A DNA stretch of 64,000 nt, taken from Macrotrachela quadricornifera (taxonomy: Eukaryota; Rotifera; Eurotatoria; Philodinida; Philodinidae). The position numbers were made by a program, and so were the translations under genes. The notes under the pieces were generated by a model that worked only from the letters and a program-made list of their open reading frames with translations, ran no database searches and was not told the origin of the DNA. The DNA lies in the NCBI GenBank assembly GCA_022393335.1, contig JAJEKB010021216.1, positions 966,017 through 1,030,016 on the forward strand. The letters run 5' to 3'. Numbering within the stretch: the first letter of the stretch is position 1; each line of letters opens with the position of its first letter. Positions 17,478 to 31,600 of the stretch are shown one piece after another.

Positions 17478-20400
17478 TGTAGACGTTTGTGTTGAAATAA
17501 AAAATAGGTATAGAATACTTATCTATAATGAGGTAAGATGATGGTTATGTTTAATTATACAACGATATTACTCCACTTATATACTCGTGAAAAAGAGAGG
17601 AGAGTGAGTGGGTTGAAAAAAAAAATATCGAATATTATTCACGCAATCATACCAATGAAGGTAGAATAAATAAGAAAAACATGCCCTAAAAATATGATTA
17701 GTTCAATAAACCAACAGAAAGCAATAACCTTATTTTTTGTTCACTCGATGAGAATAATGGTAGATTAAATGTATATTAGTATTATGATGAATGAATAAAA
17801 CTTAATCATGCAGTAAAAAAAAATCAGCTTCATATATCTCTTTTATTCTTCTTTTTTTGTTATAAAATATTTCCTATTATTATATGATACAAAAAAAAAA
17901 AGTTTGATTCTTTTTTTTTCCTTCTCTTTACACATATTTGTACACAAAATATATATTATGTTATACTATATATGAAGGTTTCAATTACTCTTTTTTTTTT
18001 TAAAATAAATGTATACATAATAGGCAAAAAAATTCAGTATTCATTGATTGGTTGATTATCTATATTATGAAGGATGTATATTCTTTTTAAAAGTAATAAT
18101 CATCAGCAAGAATCTGACCTTCATGTTCAAAAAAAAATGTAGATGATATGGTTAAATCATCAATAACGAGAAAAAAAAAAAAGAAAAGTTAAGGTTTCGT
18201 ATATATCGAAATCATTCATGTATGAATGCAACGAAAGGTGTATAAAGAAAAAGTGAAGGACTAAATGTCATTGAAAAATAATATGCGTGAATGATACAGT
18301 CTAACTTTTACTATCACTATGTAATGTATTTAACATTCATTTTTTGAGTAATATTATAGTAAAAAATTTAATTTAAATGAATTTTTACAGTTATCAATGT
18401 GTAGATTTTTTTAATATGCTATATATACATACAATTTTTGAATGAAAAAATATATATGGTTACATTTTAAATATTTCTCAATATAAAGGTAATGATTGAT
18501 AAAATATTCAAGATATAATAATCTGATGTTTAATGATACATACAAAATAACATCAGAATTTACATCTTATAAAAAACAAAATTGTTCCTTTCTAATGGTG
18601 TATTTATTAAAATTATATGATGCATTTATTCAAAAGAATCATTCTTTATTACAATAAATAATTTAGTAATAAAATGGCAGCTGTAGATAAAATTAAAAAA
18701 TATTAACAATCAACTATTCGAAATAACTCTACTGATTAATTAATAATGATAGCAAAACTATAATAAAATTTTTAATAGAATGAATTTCAATATATTTTTT
18801 TCATTAATAGTTCACTAATACTAATGATTGTTGAGATAGGTTTGTTTTACAACGAAAATAAAAACCATGATGAGTTATTTTATCTTCATACTTTGATCAG
18901 TATTTAATTAAAAAATTGGTGAAGAATATTAACGTGAATAATTGATGATAATTATGTAAAAAGTAATAAGATATTGATAAATTATTTAAAAAAATAGCAA
19001 TAAAAAATGTTTGTTTTAGTCGCAAAAAAAGTAACACTAAACTTTGCGTTAATTGATATTGATTCAAATCAAAGACGTATTCTATTTTAAACCAGAGCTG
19101 GGTAGCTCCGACGTCAAAAAATGTTCATTTTTTCCTTATTTTTCTTTTAGTGAATTTTCATAGATTTTCATATAACAACAAATATGAAAAATTGATATAG
19201 TTAAAAACAACTGAATAATAAATAAAGAATGTCTAGTATAGAAGATCAGAATTGTATTCGAAAAATGTTAATTTCGTTAACATTTCTTTCGTGAGACTTC
19301 CTCTGTGCGGTCAAATAGTAAATAAAAAATATGTTAAATTTAGAATACGATTGAATAGGGTATGGCTGGTTGATACGTAAAAACGTGGTTATACATAAGT
19401 AGTTTGTTTTTAATCAAAGGCGTACACAAGCCTTTTTCAGTGAAGAATAGCTGATACATACATATGAACACAGAAACAGAATTAACACATATGTAATCCT
19501 CGTTCTCAGTGTAGATAGAACGAATAAAATCCGGAGCTGTCAAATAGATATCAGCTCTAGCTCCGCTTTGGCTCCGACCCCAGACACAAAGTTTTTTGTC
19601 CGGCTCCGGAGCCGGAGCTGCCCAGCTCTGTTTTAAACAAAACATATATCATTTATAATCTTCGTATCAAAGAAAATCAACGTTGCATTACAGTGATTCT
19701 AATAACAAAAAACACCTACATTATTTTGACACGATTTACAATTAACCTTATTACATACATGAGTATTATGTATAGCTATAAACCTTGAAGAAGACATAAT
19801 GAAGAAAAAAAGAGAAAAATAAGGTTTGTTATTGTCGCAATACTTGTAATGATGACACCGTCTATATGAATATTATCTTGTTGATTGTTTGAATAGACAA
19901 AATAAAAAATATTTACTTAATCAAATGGTTTCAACTTTTTGTTTTCGTAATATAATTATTTTTAATTTTATTTTTATTAATATTTGATTATCAGATTTTT
20001 TTTCAATCCAGCATAAATAATAAAAAAAACTAACTCGTAAATGATCTTGATTGTCACTCTTTTTTTACTTGTAGTTAATCGCCATGTTTCGTTTCGAAGG
20101 TTAATGTATTGACAAAAGAATTTTTCAAATTTCTTTCAAAAAGATTATGAACTATTGCTAACGGCGCATATGATTACACAAATCAACTTCATTTATTGGA
20201 ATTAATTATTAAAATAAACCGCTAAGGATATGAATATCACTTTTTTTACTTCAGTAATAAAACCTATATCGAATAAATTCACATCAATAACATTTTGTTG
20301 GATGAACACATACAAATTAATTAGATAAGTATATCTAGAAATAAAGGACCTGTAGTTACTAGATTAAATTTGAAAGATTTCATAAATGAACATTTTCACT

Positions 20401-22895
20401 ATATAAATACCAATAGCTTTTAGAAAAAGACAATAAATATAAATGATCACAAACAGAACAAATGAATAGTTGGTCTAATAAAAGAAAAAAAAGAACAAGC
20501 AAAAGCGATACAACTATTATCGTCCTTAGAGGTCATTCTAACAAAGAAGTAGAAAAATAAATTTGAACCGCAAACAGTGTATGCTATTCAAGTTAACATG
20601 AAATGAGCACATTTTATGGTTACAATATGAACCAATACTAGACAATTCATCTATTTTTTTTTATACAATTGTTTTCAAAATGATATTTAATAAACAAATG
20701 ATACCAATAAAATGATTTTTTTCATTTTTATGTACAAATTGATAAACTTGTAAGAAACTAATATATCAAGTGATGCGATTAAATTAAAAAATTTTTCAAG
20801 GTAAAATTTCCTTGTTATGATAAAAAAAAGAAAAAGAAATAAAATTAATTAAGCTAATAAAAAATATAAATATAGGAAAATTATATTTGTTTAGTTCGAA
20901 AGGATCATAAAAGAAATCTTTATGTTAAAGTAACTGTAAACAAAAGTTACTTTGCTTCAATCAAAAATCAACTATATTGACCAGTGATTACTGCGTCAGA
21001 TTTATTTATATCTTTATAGATCTAACAATACATGATGATGTTTTATCAATATATTAAATATTCGTTATATTGAGTTCTTGGAATTATGCTACACCTGTTT
21101 AGGGAAACGACATTCCATCCATTTCTCTATATCGTATATATTCGAGATTGGATAAAAATTATTGTTCAAAACTGAGTCAACGAGAAAAAGGAGTCTTTGA
21201 ACCGAAATTTATTGTTAAGATTATCAAAAACAATGATATATGTCACTTCTTTTAGGAGCTTTCAAGCCATTATCTATCATCCAATAATCTCTATAGTGGA
21301 TACCAATCCTATCGATATTAGTGATAAATGTTTAAAATCATAAATAAAAAAGTTAGCGAACAAAAATGTATTGTCATGATCTAATCCGATCAATTTTCAT
21401 CATGGATTTTTTCAACAACATGTAAAACAAAGTCCTTATTAACTTCAAGTTGAGAGGAACAGGGTTAAACTTTGTCGAACTCATTCATCTTAGGAGAGGC
21501 TTCCATACCTATAGTTGTTCAAATGTATTCAGCATAGATTAGATAAACAGCAGTTATAACAATTTAGTATGACATAATAACCAATGAGGTCAATAAAAAA
21601 TACCTATTGTTTATTTCAAAAGAATGTCTGAAAAGTGAATTAAAAGGATGAAACTTTACATTCAATATCACAATAGCTATCTCGAATATATGGCATAGAG
21701 AAATGAGTGAAATATCGTTTCTTTAAATAGATATAGTGCAGTTTCGGAATCTTTTGGATCACCCTAGTATTTTTTTTGGGATTTATTTTTCCAAAAGAAT
21801 TATTTAATTGATGAAGATATATTCTGAGACAACTCGAGTTCATCATCTCTCGATATAAAAGAATCCAAAAACCATAAGTAATCTTTGGCAATCGTAGAGC
21901 AATCTAAACAGTCAACAATTCGGCGTTTTTTCCTTTGATTTTTAGTCCTTATCGTATATCAAGTCAAATTTTTTCTGTTTGTAGATTTTCTACCCCTGAT
22001 CCAAACATTAGAATGATCTTTTTTTTAGAAGTGAATCATTTAGCATATGAGAAACTAACAAGTTCAAAATGTACGAATTTTGATAAGAAGGGGTTCGAAA
22101 TGAATACATGATAAACTAGAAGAGGATGAAAATGACGAGCGGTCAAGTGAAAAGAACATCACATATGAACATGATGAACATATAGTAATCAATGAATGCA
22201 TAAGTTTAACCCTATCGGTAATTGTCAATCAAAAATCTTTCATTACCGTTGAAACATATGTATAAACAGACTGCAAACTGGTATTTTTCAAAGAATAAAC
22301 CTATCTCGACTCATGATCGAACAAGCAGAGTTAAAGAAAAACATTTAATTTTTTCGACATTTTTGTCTGTATATTATGTCGTCTAATCGTAGAAACTTAA
22401 TTGATTGAACAACTATAGAACTGCAACTATAACTCTATATTCTTCTTTGTTCATTACGATTTCAGTATTCATTGAAAGACTTTACAATCTGATTCCTTCG
22501 TTCTTTTAAAATTCATTACTTTTAATATCATTCTCATAAATAGTTAAGCAGCTACAAATATTCTATTCATTTACTATATTCATGTTCAAAGGAAAACAAA
22601 AAAAAAATCTTAAATATATATTTATATATACATACATCCGGTTCCCATGCCTTTCATCAACATGTTATACTTTCTCATTTTTTTCTACTTTTATTTCCGT
22701 CTATATAAAGAAAGAAAAAAGAAATTGAAATAGCGACATAATTCTTCTTTTCCTTTCTCTTAAAACTAACGATCAGTTGTTTTGACAACCCTACATTTTT
22801 TTGCTATATAAACGATATTTATTATTATCACCAAGTTAAAATTAATTAAATGATTTTTATTTATTATTTTATAATTTAAAACAAAAAAAAAACTA
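17478..22895. other. Long non-coding intergenic region
   Basis: About 5.4 kb of AT-rich DNA with no frame showing the codon use or splice pattern of neighbouring genes. It contains one clearly bounded hAT-type MITE (19093-19630). The rest shows short homopolymers and poly-T/poly-A runs only. The 3' end presumably includes the promoter of the ankyrin/armadillo gene. Confidence 0.5.
19093..19630. mobile_element. hAT-type MITE with perfect 8-bp target duplication
   Basis: Ends are CAGAGCTGGGTAGCTCCG on the left and, reverse-complemented, CAGAGCTGGGCAGCTCCG on the right (17 of 18 match). The flanks carry identical 8-bp copies TTTTAAAC (19085-19092 and 19631-19638). CAG-type termini plus an 8-bp duplication are the signature of hAT transposons. 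At 538 bp, with no transposase frame, it is non-autonomous. The right terminus is GC-rich, with repeated GGAGCCGGAGC-like motifs. Confidence 0.88.
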
Positions 22896-25800
22896 ATGTA
22901 TTCATCATCAACAACACATAGTATTGAAGCAAATGATGAAATAACTAAAATTCATGTTTATGATGATAATGGATATTTACCTATTCATCGAGCAGCTTTT
23001 AATGGACATGAAATAATAATAAAAAATATTTTAGATGATGCTCAAAAACGAAATGAACTTACACAACAACTTGAAGCAATAACACATGATATTAATGAAT
23101 TTACTCCATTACTTTTAGCAACTGCAGCTGGACGATTAGAAACTATTGCTTGTCTTTTAGAATATCCTGTAAATTTTAATGCAGTTGATGCACGTGGACA
23201 TGGTAATTATAAAGAGAGAAATATGAAATCTATCTGTACTAGATAACAGGACTCTTTAAGTACGTCCTGTACTATAGCTCATACTTATGCTCTATCATTT
23301 GAACTTATACAGAGCGTATGTTTTCTTACATCATTATCTGACCGTTAAACAGTAAGATGAAAAAAACACGCCCTACTAGATAAATTATTTAAATAGATTC
23401 TTAATTTCTGATACAAACTTAGATTTGCATGTATTTACATAGTAGAAAAAAATATTTTCGTTCAGAAGGACAAATAATTCATAACAAGAAAGATTATTTT
23501 TTTTCTCATCGATAATAAAATACTTTTATTTTTCATCTAGGTATGGCAGTAATTGCTGCATTATCTCAAAATGAACGTACACTTCGTTATATAATTGATT
23601 TACCAATATCATTAAATGAATATAATGTTTGGAAACCTTTATTAAAATTATTTTTATCAATAAAAGATGATGAAAGTACAATATGTGGTCGTATGCTTGA
23701 ATTCTTAACTCGTCATGAATCAAATATATCATTAATATGTCCATATTGGTTACCATTACTTGATAATGGTTTATTATCAACATTAATACAAATATTTAAT
23801 TTATCAAAAAATGATAATGTTATTATAAGTGCGTTTATTTTATTATTAAATATATCAAATGAATTACCTGAAATAAAAAGTGAATTAAAAATAATAAAAA
23901 ATTCATTTAGTTCAATGTTAAAACATACACGTTCATTAAATAATGATATAGTTACATTATTAGGTCGAGTTTTATCATGTCTTAGTATGGATAAAACATT
24001 AATTGATTCAATGGTTGAACAAGGTATTATTGAAACATTAATGATACTTATTAATAAACAACATTCTCCAAATATAATATCATCATATTTTGATTGTTTA
24101 ACAAATATTGTATCAAATTCATTTGCATATCAACAAAAAATTGCTTATTCAAAAGATTTTCTTTTATTAATTGTTAATACTTATTTAGAAAAATATGATT
24201 TAAATTTATCATTATCAGTTATACGTTTTATACGTCAATTAGTTAAAAATAATGAAAATATTCAAAATATTCTTGCAGAATATGGTGCATGTGAACATTT
24301 ACTTGGAGCATTATCAGCATCATCTAAAGAATTACAACAAGTTTCAATTGAAGCTATACAATCATTAAGTTATAAAAATTTTCAAGTACAACAAATTTTT
24401 TTACGTGAACATGCTATTGAACAATTATTAAATTTATTAGAAAAAACTAATATGTCAAATTTACAAATAGCTATTGTTTGTACATTATGGACATTATGTG
24501 AAACAAGTTCATCACAAAAACGTGATGTTGCAACAAGAATTGGTATTAGAAAATTAATTACTTTTTATACAATTAAATCTGATGAACATTTATTACCTGT
24601 TACAGATGCACTTAATGAATTAGCTAAATGTACTCCAAGTATTAAAATGAATATACCAGAAGAAATTAATCATGCTCAAGGTATTCCATATCTTATTCGT
24701 CTTCTTAAATCAAATGATGAATTGCTTGTTTTAACTGTTTTAAAAACTTTACAATTAATATCAACAGCTCCTGGTTTTGTTGCTAATCGAATAAATCAAG
24801 AAATAATTATTAAAAATGATGGTATTACATTACTTGTTGCGTTAATGATGCATGCTAAAAGTGAACTTGTTCAAGTTGAAGCAGCTCAATCTTTAGCTTG
24901 TATTGCTTTAAGTATGTTGAAATTTTTTTTTTCTACTTTATACATATACTGTTTGATAATCATGAAATAATTAGATAAATCAATATAATTTTTCTCAACA
25001 AAGAAAAGAAAATCGGGCAATGTATACTTTTATGATGTAATCAAATATTTAACTTGATCATATTACTAAAAACATTACTTTCAATATAAAGCAAATTTTA
25101 TCTAGTTTTTCATAATTAACAATTCTTTCTCTATCAAACTATATATGACAAAAGTGACGAAATACTTTAATCTTTCAGTTAGATTATCAAACAATGAAAA
25201 TAAGAAGAAAAAAAAAACATAATCATTATTTTTAGGTAATAATCAATGTTCAATAATAATTGAAAATACATTAGATTTTTCTTATTCACATATAATTAAT
25301 TTAATGCAATCAAAAAATTCAAATGTTCAATTAAAAGCATCAAATGCTTTAACAACATTTGTATATAATAATTCACGTGTACAATCATATCTTAATAAAC
25401 ATTATCAATTATCATTTGATTATTTTGAAAAATTTCTTCAAACAAATGATGATTTTATAAGATGTACAGCTGGTTTTCAAGTTTGTTTAGAAATAAATTG
25501 TTTTTTTTTTTTAAATTAATATTTAAATAATATTAGATTGTTGTTCTATCGAATTTAATTTATGAACAAAAACAATCAGTTAATACAGCTATTGGATGTG
25601 GAGTTCTTATTGATATACTTCGAACATCTCAAATAGATGAAGCAAAATCAATAGCTGCAGAATATATAGCTCGACTTACACATATGAAATCAGGTAAATT
25701 ATTAAATTATTTCGTTTTTTAGTAAAAATTATTTCATTATAGCTTCCAAAGTGCATAAGCACACAGGTAATTTTGTTAGCCTCTTCTCCTTTGTATTTTT

Positions 25801-26357
25801 ATAATAAATTCTTTCCTTTATATATCTTCTTATAAAAATAATACAAAAGAAAAAATTTCTTTTTTTTTTTGTTTAGGTGTACCACAAGCATTAATTGCAG
25901 TAAATGCAATAGATTATTTATGTAATTTATTTTCATCATCAAATGATATAACAATTGGTAATGCATCTATTGCACTTGGTTTTTTATCTTATATTCCAGA
26001 AGGACGAAGAAAATTATTGAATAGATGTCGAGATGAACCAGATATAATGGCATTTTTGAAAATATATAATTGTTTACCGGATTCATCTTCACGTCTTTCA
26101 AGACATTTAATTGAAGATTGGGATCGATATCATACAATAAAATTACCTATATTACGGTTAGTATATGATAAATTTACATTTCATTATTCATAAAAAGATT
26201 ATATTATAGATCTCGAGACCCACATATTCGATATTTTAAAGTTTTGTCAAATAGTATCGAAAGATCCCGAGCAGCACCAGTATTAGATTATGAAAAAGAA
26301 CAAATATCATCGAATATAATGAAATTTTATTTACCATCTATACGCCAAAAAGTTTAA
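22896..26357 (+). CDS. Ankyrin and armadillo repeat protein (ANKAR-like)
   Basis: Exons: 22896-23202, 23541-24911, 25236-25480, 25537-25693, microexon 25743-25766, 25877-26156, 26210-26357. They total 2532 nt, 843 aa, closing in frame with or without the 24-nt microexon. Two ankyrin repeats lie at about residues 25-110 (DDNGYLPIHRAAFNGHEIII; NEFTPLLLATAAGRLETIAC). The remainder is an alpha solenoid with armadillo-like helices such as GACEHLLGALSASSKELQQV, EAIQSL and GIPYLIRLLKSNDELLVLTV. ANK followed by ARM is the architecture of metazoan ANKAR, which is longer (about 1400 aa), so this one has a shortened N-terminal region. Solenoids of this type are protein-interaction scaffolds. Molecular function is not established from sequence. 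Confidence 0.75.
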
Positions 26358-27123
26358 GTATTCTTTTTTTTTAAAGTCAAAAAACATTTTTTTTTTCTTG
26401 TCTTTAATTTATTATTTGATTATATGCTGAAAAAACGATTGAGACTGAAATTAAATATTGATTTTATTCTTTTAGTAATGAAAGTTTTTATTTATTAAGT
26501 AAATAATAATCATTGAACTATTATTGGTTAAAAAGACAATAATTATGAGCGAAAAAAATCCTTGAACTTTAAATAATAATTGATAATTTCCTCGTTTAAA
26601 AAGTACCACAAGTGAAAAAAAAAATCTTTTTTATATAAACAATAAAGGGCACAAGAATTTTTTAGTTCAATCATGGTAAGTATATCAAAGAAAACATTAA
26701 CATTCTTTGTGCCTTGATAAAATTTTCTATTGTAACGTATTTATATAAAGTATATAAAAACAAGAAAAGTGTATGTTATACTATTTTCCCCTTAGGATAA
26801 GCACATTCTTTGATTAATTATAGATATATATCACTTAGAGAATTCTTTCATAATATAAATCTATGTTTGCAGTCAATGAAATACATTATAAGTTTAACAA
26901 TTCCATTTTATTGAAATTATTCGATGTTTAAAAACCTTTCAAACACAAATAACTTCTTCTTTATTAATTATCTATTAAAATAAATATATAATTTTTTTTT
27001 CACAAAATAAAAATCACAAACAAAAAGAAAAAAAAAAGAAAATTGACATTTAACAATATATTCAATTAACAAAATAATCATAATAATAATCATAGACAAC
27101 ATAATATATAAAATCTAAATATA
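26358..27123. other. Convergent intergenic region
   Basis: AT-rich 3' flank shared by the ankyrin/armadillo gene (+) and the GPCR gene (-). No coding or repeat signal beyond homopolymers. Confidence 0.45.
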
Positions 27124-28635
27124 TTATAATCGTGAATCGTCATCATATGATGCTCCACTACTACTATGTACTGTATTCGTAACATTCAATAAACGATTAT
27201 TTAAATTCATTGTCAATATATTATTTGGACAAGATTTTCTACTAGTTCCATTAGTTTTTTCATCTTCATATGGTATTATTGTTGATGCAAGTAATGGAAT
27301 AGTTGTAAATTGTGTTTTACCTATTGTTGTTAATGTTCCACGTTCACTACGATTAATTGTATTTTGTATAAGTCGACACTGTTCTGGTAAAATTTTCGAA
27401 CATCCAGGTAATGATAAAATCATAACACGAAGTTCTTGTCGAAAAACATTAGCTGTTAAAAAATAAAGTAAAAAATTTGCTGCTGTATTTGCATAATAAA
27501 TTAATGAAAACATTGTCCATAATGATTGGGAATTTTGTCCATGTAAATTTTTAAATAAATGTCCAAATGCCATAAATGTTGATGCTGGAGCTGTTAATAA
27601 TATAAATACACATGATACGGATAAAAGCATTATTGTCATATTTCGTTGTTTAGCTTTTTTACGTTGATTTTTTTGATTAATACGTTGTTGTATACGACGT
27701 GCTGATGCAATTACTTTTAATATTAAAGAATTAAATATTAACATAATTATAAATGGACATAATGTAAAAAAAAACCATTGTATATAACCAATCATATTTG
27801 TTCGAAACCAAAAATATTTTGGATAATTTGTTGATACATTACATATACGTCGATATATAATTGTACGATTAGGTGATAATGATGATGATATTTGTTTTAT
27901 AGGAATTAAACGTATTTCATAAAAAATTGCCCAATGTAATTGTAAAAATAATGATAGTAAACAAATTATACCAATGACTATATATGCATTTTTAACTGTA
28001 CAATATTTTTTTGAATAATGATGTTTTGCTATAGCAAGATAACGTTGAACACTAACAGCAACAAGTAATGTTGGAGATAAATTAATAAAATAATATGTGA
28101 AAAATATATGAAATTTACAGGATATATTGCTATATGTACGCATATTTTGATTAGGATCTAGTCGGATAAGATAAAAATTTAATACACTAAAGAAAACATT
28201 ACCTAAATAATAGAAAATTTAGAATATTCAATATATATATATATATATAATATATCTACCAAGATCGGATAATGCTAATGCAATAAGATATATTGATGTA
28301 ACTTGTGCTCGTAATTTTTTTCGACTAAGTGTTAAAGCCGAAAGTGTATTACCAATTCCACCTATAATAATTAATAACCCACCAATAATTCTAACGGACC
28401 ATTTAAGTATAAGAAAACGATTTTGATTAGAAAATGTTGTAGTCATTGATGATGAAGTTGTTAAAATCGACATTGATGAAGAGGATATATTTGATGATAA
28501 TGATGTTATTTTATAACCAAATGTTGTTTCAATCATTGTTATATTATTTTCTATGAAGAGTGGCTCGAGCCATAGCACATCTTCGTTGACCATTGACATT
28601 GTCAACAAAAGAATTAATCGAAGAATAATAAGCAT
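27124..28635 (-). CDS. Rhodopsin-class G-protein-coupled receptor
   Basis: Two exons on the minus strand, 28635-28260 and 28202-27124, total 1455 nt, 484 aa. The ATG at 28635 is preceded by an in-frame TGA. The N-terminus begins with a hydrophobic leader, then a Ser/Thr/Asn-rich extracellular tail with NxS/T sites. Seven hydrophobic spans follow. Landmarks are GGIGNTLSALTLSRKKLR (TM1 and loop), LIALALSDLGN (TM2), SVQRYLAIAKHHYSKKY in the DRY position, a basic third loop RIQQRINQKNQRKKAKQRN, and ANTAANFLLYFLTANVFRQEL replacing the NPxxY region. The intron in TM2 is a phase-1 intron. The overall look is that of invertebrate peptide receptors (FMRFamide-receptor-like). The ligand is unknown. Confidence 0.86.
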
Positions 28636-31600
28636 ATGGACCAAAAGTCACAGATGAATTGTTTTCTCGTTGTGTAACCTAAGAATATAAATATATATAT
28701 ATATATGTCAATAAATGCAATCAATATAAATATTTATTTTTTCTTTGGAAAATGATCTTTTTATATACAAACCTTTTTAATTCTGTCCTCCATTATATTC
28801 TCAACGTTTCTGATAAACAAATGATGCATAGTCTCGTTAAAACAATACCAATAAAAACAACTCTCGTAGTTTTTTTTTCCTTCTAATTCTTTTCTCTCTC
28901 TCTCTCTCTATCTCACATTAACACTATATCACTGCTTATAAAAATGTTAAAAGAAAATGTCATAAATAGATAAAGATACATTTAGTATATACCCATATTC
29001 TTGTTGATTTTTATCATTATCTAATAAATGTTTCTTTTTTTAATAAATAAATGATGACAAGGTGAATAATAATAATGAAGAAAACAAACTGGTATTATTG
29101 AAGACAAATGAGTGACGAAGATTTATTAGTAGTTTCTTGGTTTATTTATATAAAATAACGAGAAAGTCGTTTTTATTCTATTGATGACATTGCGTGTTGA
29201 CAATATTTCTCTTTTTTCTTTAATTTAATTTACACCCCACCTTCGTCATACTAAACGGATCATGTATAGAAAATGAAAATCTTACCGATAAGAATTTTTA
29301 ATATCATCATAATCTTTTCTTTGATATTAATACGAGATTTTATTATTGTTTTTATTTTTTATTTTATATATATATGTAAATAAAATAAAAGAAAGAGAAA
29401 AAAGAATTGTTAATACTTAATACAACACTCGAAATGCAAATTAGTATCGTCAGATAAGATGAATACGTTACATTATTGTTTTTTAAAAGATTTCCTTAAG
29501 AAGATTTTATCATGTATTCTTCTTTACAATTTAGTTATTTTAAGGTTAATTAAAAGAAGAAAAATAAAGATTTTCTTTTTAAAATAATATAAGAGAGAAT
29601 AAGAAGAAATATAATTTAGAATTTTACAAAATATTTTCTTTTTCTTTTAATATTTTTAACAGAAGAAAGAAAAATATTTCGTTATCATAATGATAATAAA
29701 TGAATTATGCGACAACAAGTTTTTCATGAAGAATGCATATTAAAGTAATTATATCTTTCTTTTTTTCAGTAATCATTTAGAAGTTAAATAAATCTTGCTT
29801 TTATATATATATATATATATAATTGGTTTATAGAGTAAAAACAAACTTAAAAACGTTGTTTTTCTTTTATTCTATTATAAAATAATAACTGAAAAATCTT
29901 TAAAATTTATTCTTTTATTAAATATAAAAATTATATTCTATCTTAATTATTTCCTGATATGCTCCAATTAAAAATAGGATCAATAATAACGGATACTAGA
30001 AAATCTCTAATTCTTGTATCAAGTGAATTTTTCCTTTTCTCTCTATTATCCATAAAGATCCTTTGTTGTTTTTTTTCTGTATATCAGATGATAATTCCCT
30101 CGGTTGCATTATCCTATCAACAGCTTCCTTCCCGTTGGACAAATGATTACCATTTTTTTGTACTAGACTATAAAAATATATATATATCTTTATTAATAAT
30201 AACGAATAGATTACATTGGGAATGATAAAAAAAAAAGAACTGATTTACTTGTATAATAATAAGTAAAAATGAACATGTAATTGATTGAATGAAAAAAAAA
30301 AAGACAACTTACCATTTTTATTTTAATCTGTCAGATTTATTTATTTTTTTTTGTTTGAATCGTTTATAAATAATCGTTCTTTTTTATTTTTTATTATATT
30401 CTGAAATACTCAAATAACAGTTTTTTTATATTGTCATTTTTATATAGTCTAGAAAAGATAATAAAAATGATTTAATATTCATATTGTTTTTATAGATAAA
30501 AAGGAATAATAATATAATGTTCAGACAAATATTTACATAAATGATGAAATAGAATGTTACATTGAAATTCTATTCATCTAAACCTCTATACAATGTTAAT
30601 TAGAAAATAACATCATTTTTTATTCTTTCTAACTATGTCGTTTTTTCTTCTTCTTCTCTATTGAGATAATGACGTTCTTATGTCATATATATTATACATT
30701 TGAACATTCTGTTTATTAAGGTAAGTAAATTATAAATGACAATAACTTAATTCAAATTAATATTAAAGAAAAAAAAACAAATGAGATATTATTTAAACAT
30801 TGAATAAAATGTAATAATAATTTATATATGTTATAAATATCATTGGAACTTATTTTATTATTGATTGTCAAGAAATCTAGAAAAGACCTTTTTGCGGTTC
30901 TATATATTCTAACTATTGCGCATGTGCCCACATGCAGTTATATATATCTTAGAATGTGAGCAATAAATGACAAACTCGTTGCTAAATTTTTCTTTCTTTT
31001 TTCTTTCTACTAACTTACTTCTTTATTATTGCCAGAAATACGATTCGATTAGATCAAACAATGTAGCCAACGGCTTGTAAAAACAAATGATTTTTTTTCG
31101 AACTAATAGTTATTTCTTCTTCAGAGATTTTTATTCTCAATAAATGATAAAAATAAAAAGAAGCTAAGGAAATCATCAAAATTCAATGAAAAAAAAGAAT
31201 TCCTTATAACCTGTTTAATTACATATTTATTTTTAAGTACTTATTATAACAATGATAAAAAAATCATCTCGTTGAATACTTACGTGCATAGTTATTATGT
31301 TGATTTCTTATTTTTCGATATAAACAATTGCTGAATGGTATTTGTCGTTAATGTTGACTATGAATAACCTAATGAGAAAAGGATTTTATAAGAAAAAAAA
31401 AAAAAAAAAAAGAAAGAGACTTTTTCTTGACGCTTATCTTTAGAATGCTAAACAATAGGGGTAAAAAACTATTGCTTCAATCAAGGATCGTACAATAAAA
31501 GAAAGAATGAGTGAATGATAGAAAAAAAAAAAAAGTTTACATATTTTTTTTTCTTTCTATCATAACCCTTTTTTCTATATCGACATAGAAAAGAAAATAA

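Noticed and set aside
17341..17541. Plus-strand open frame opposite the acidic peptide gene
   Set aside because: Antisense of the signal-peptide/poly-Asp coding sequence; its Ser-run is simply the complement of the Asp codons.
23526..23783. Minus-strand frame inside the ankyrin/armadillo gene
   Set aside because: Antisense shadow of a long, convincing armadillo exon.
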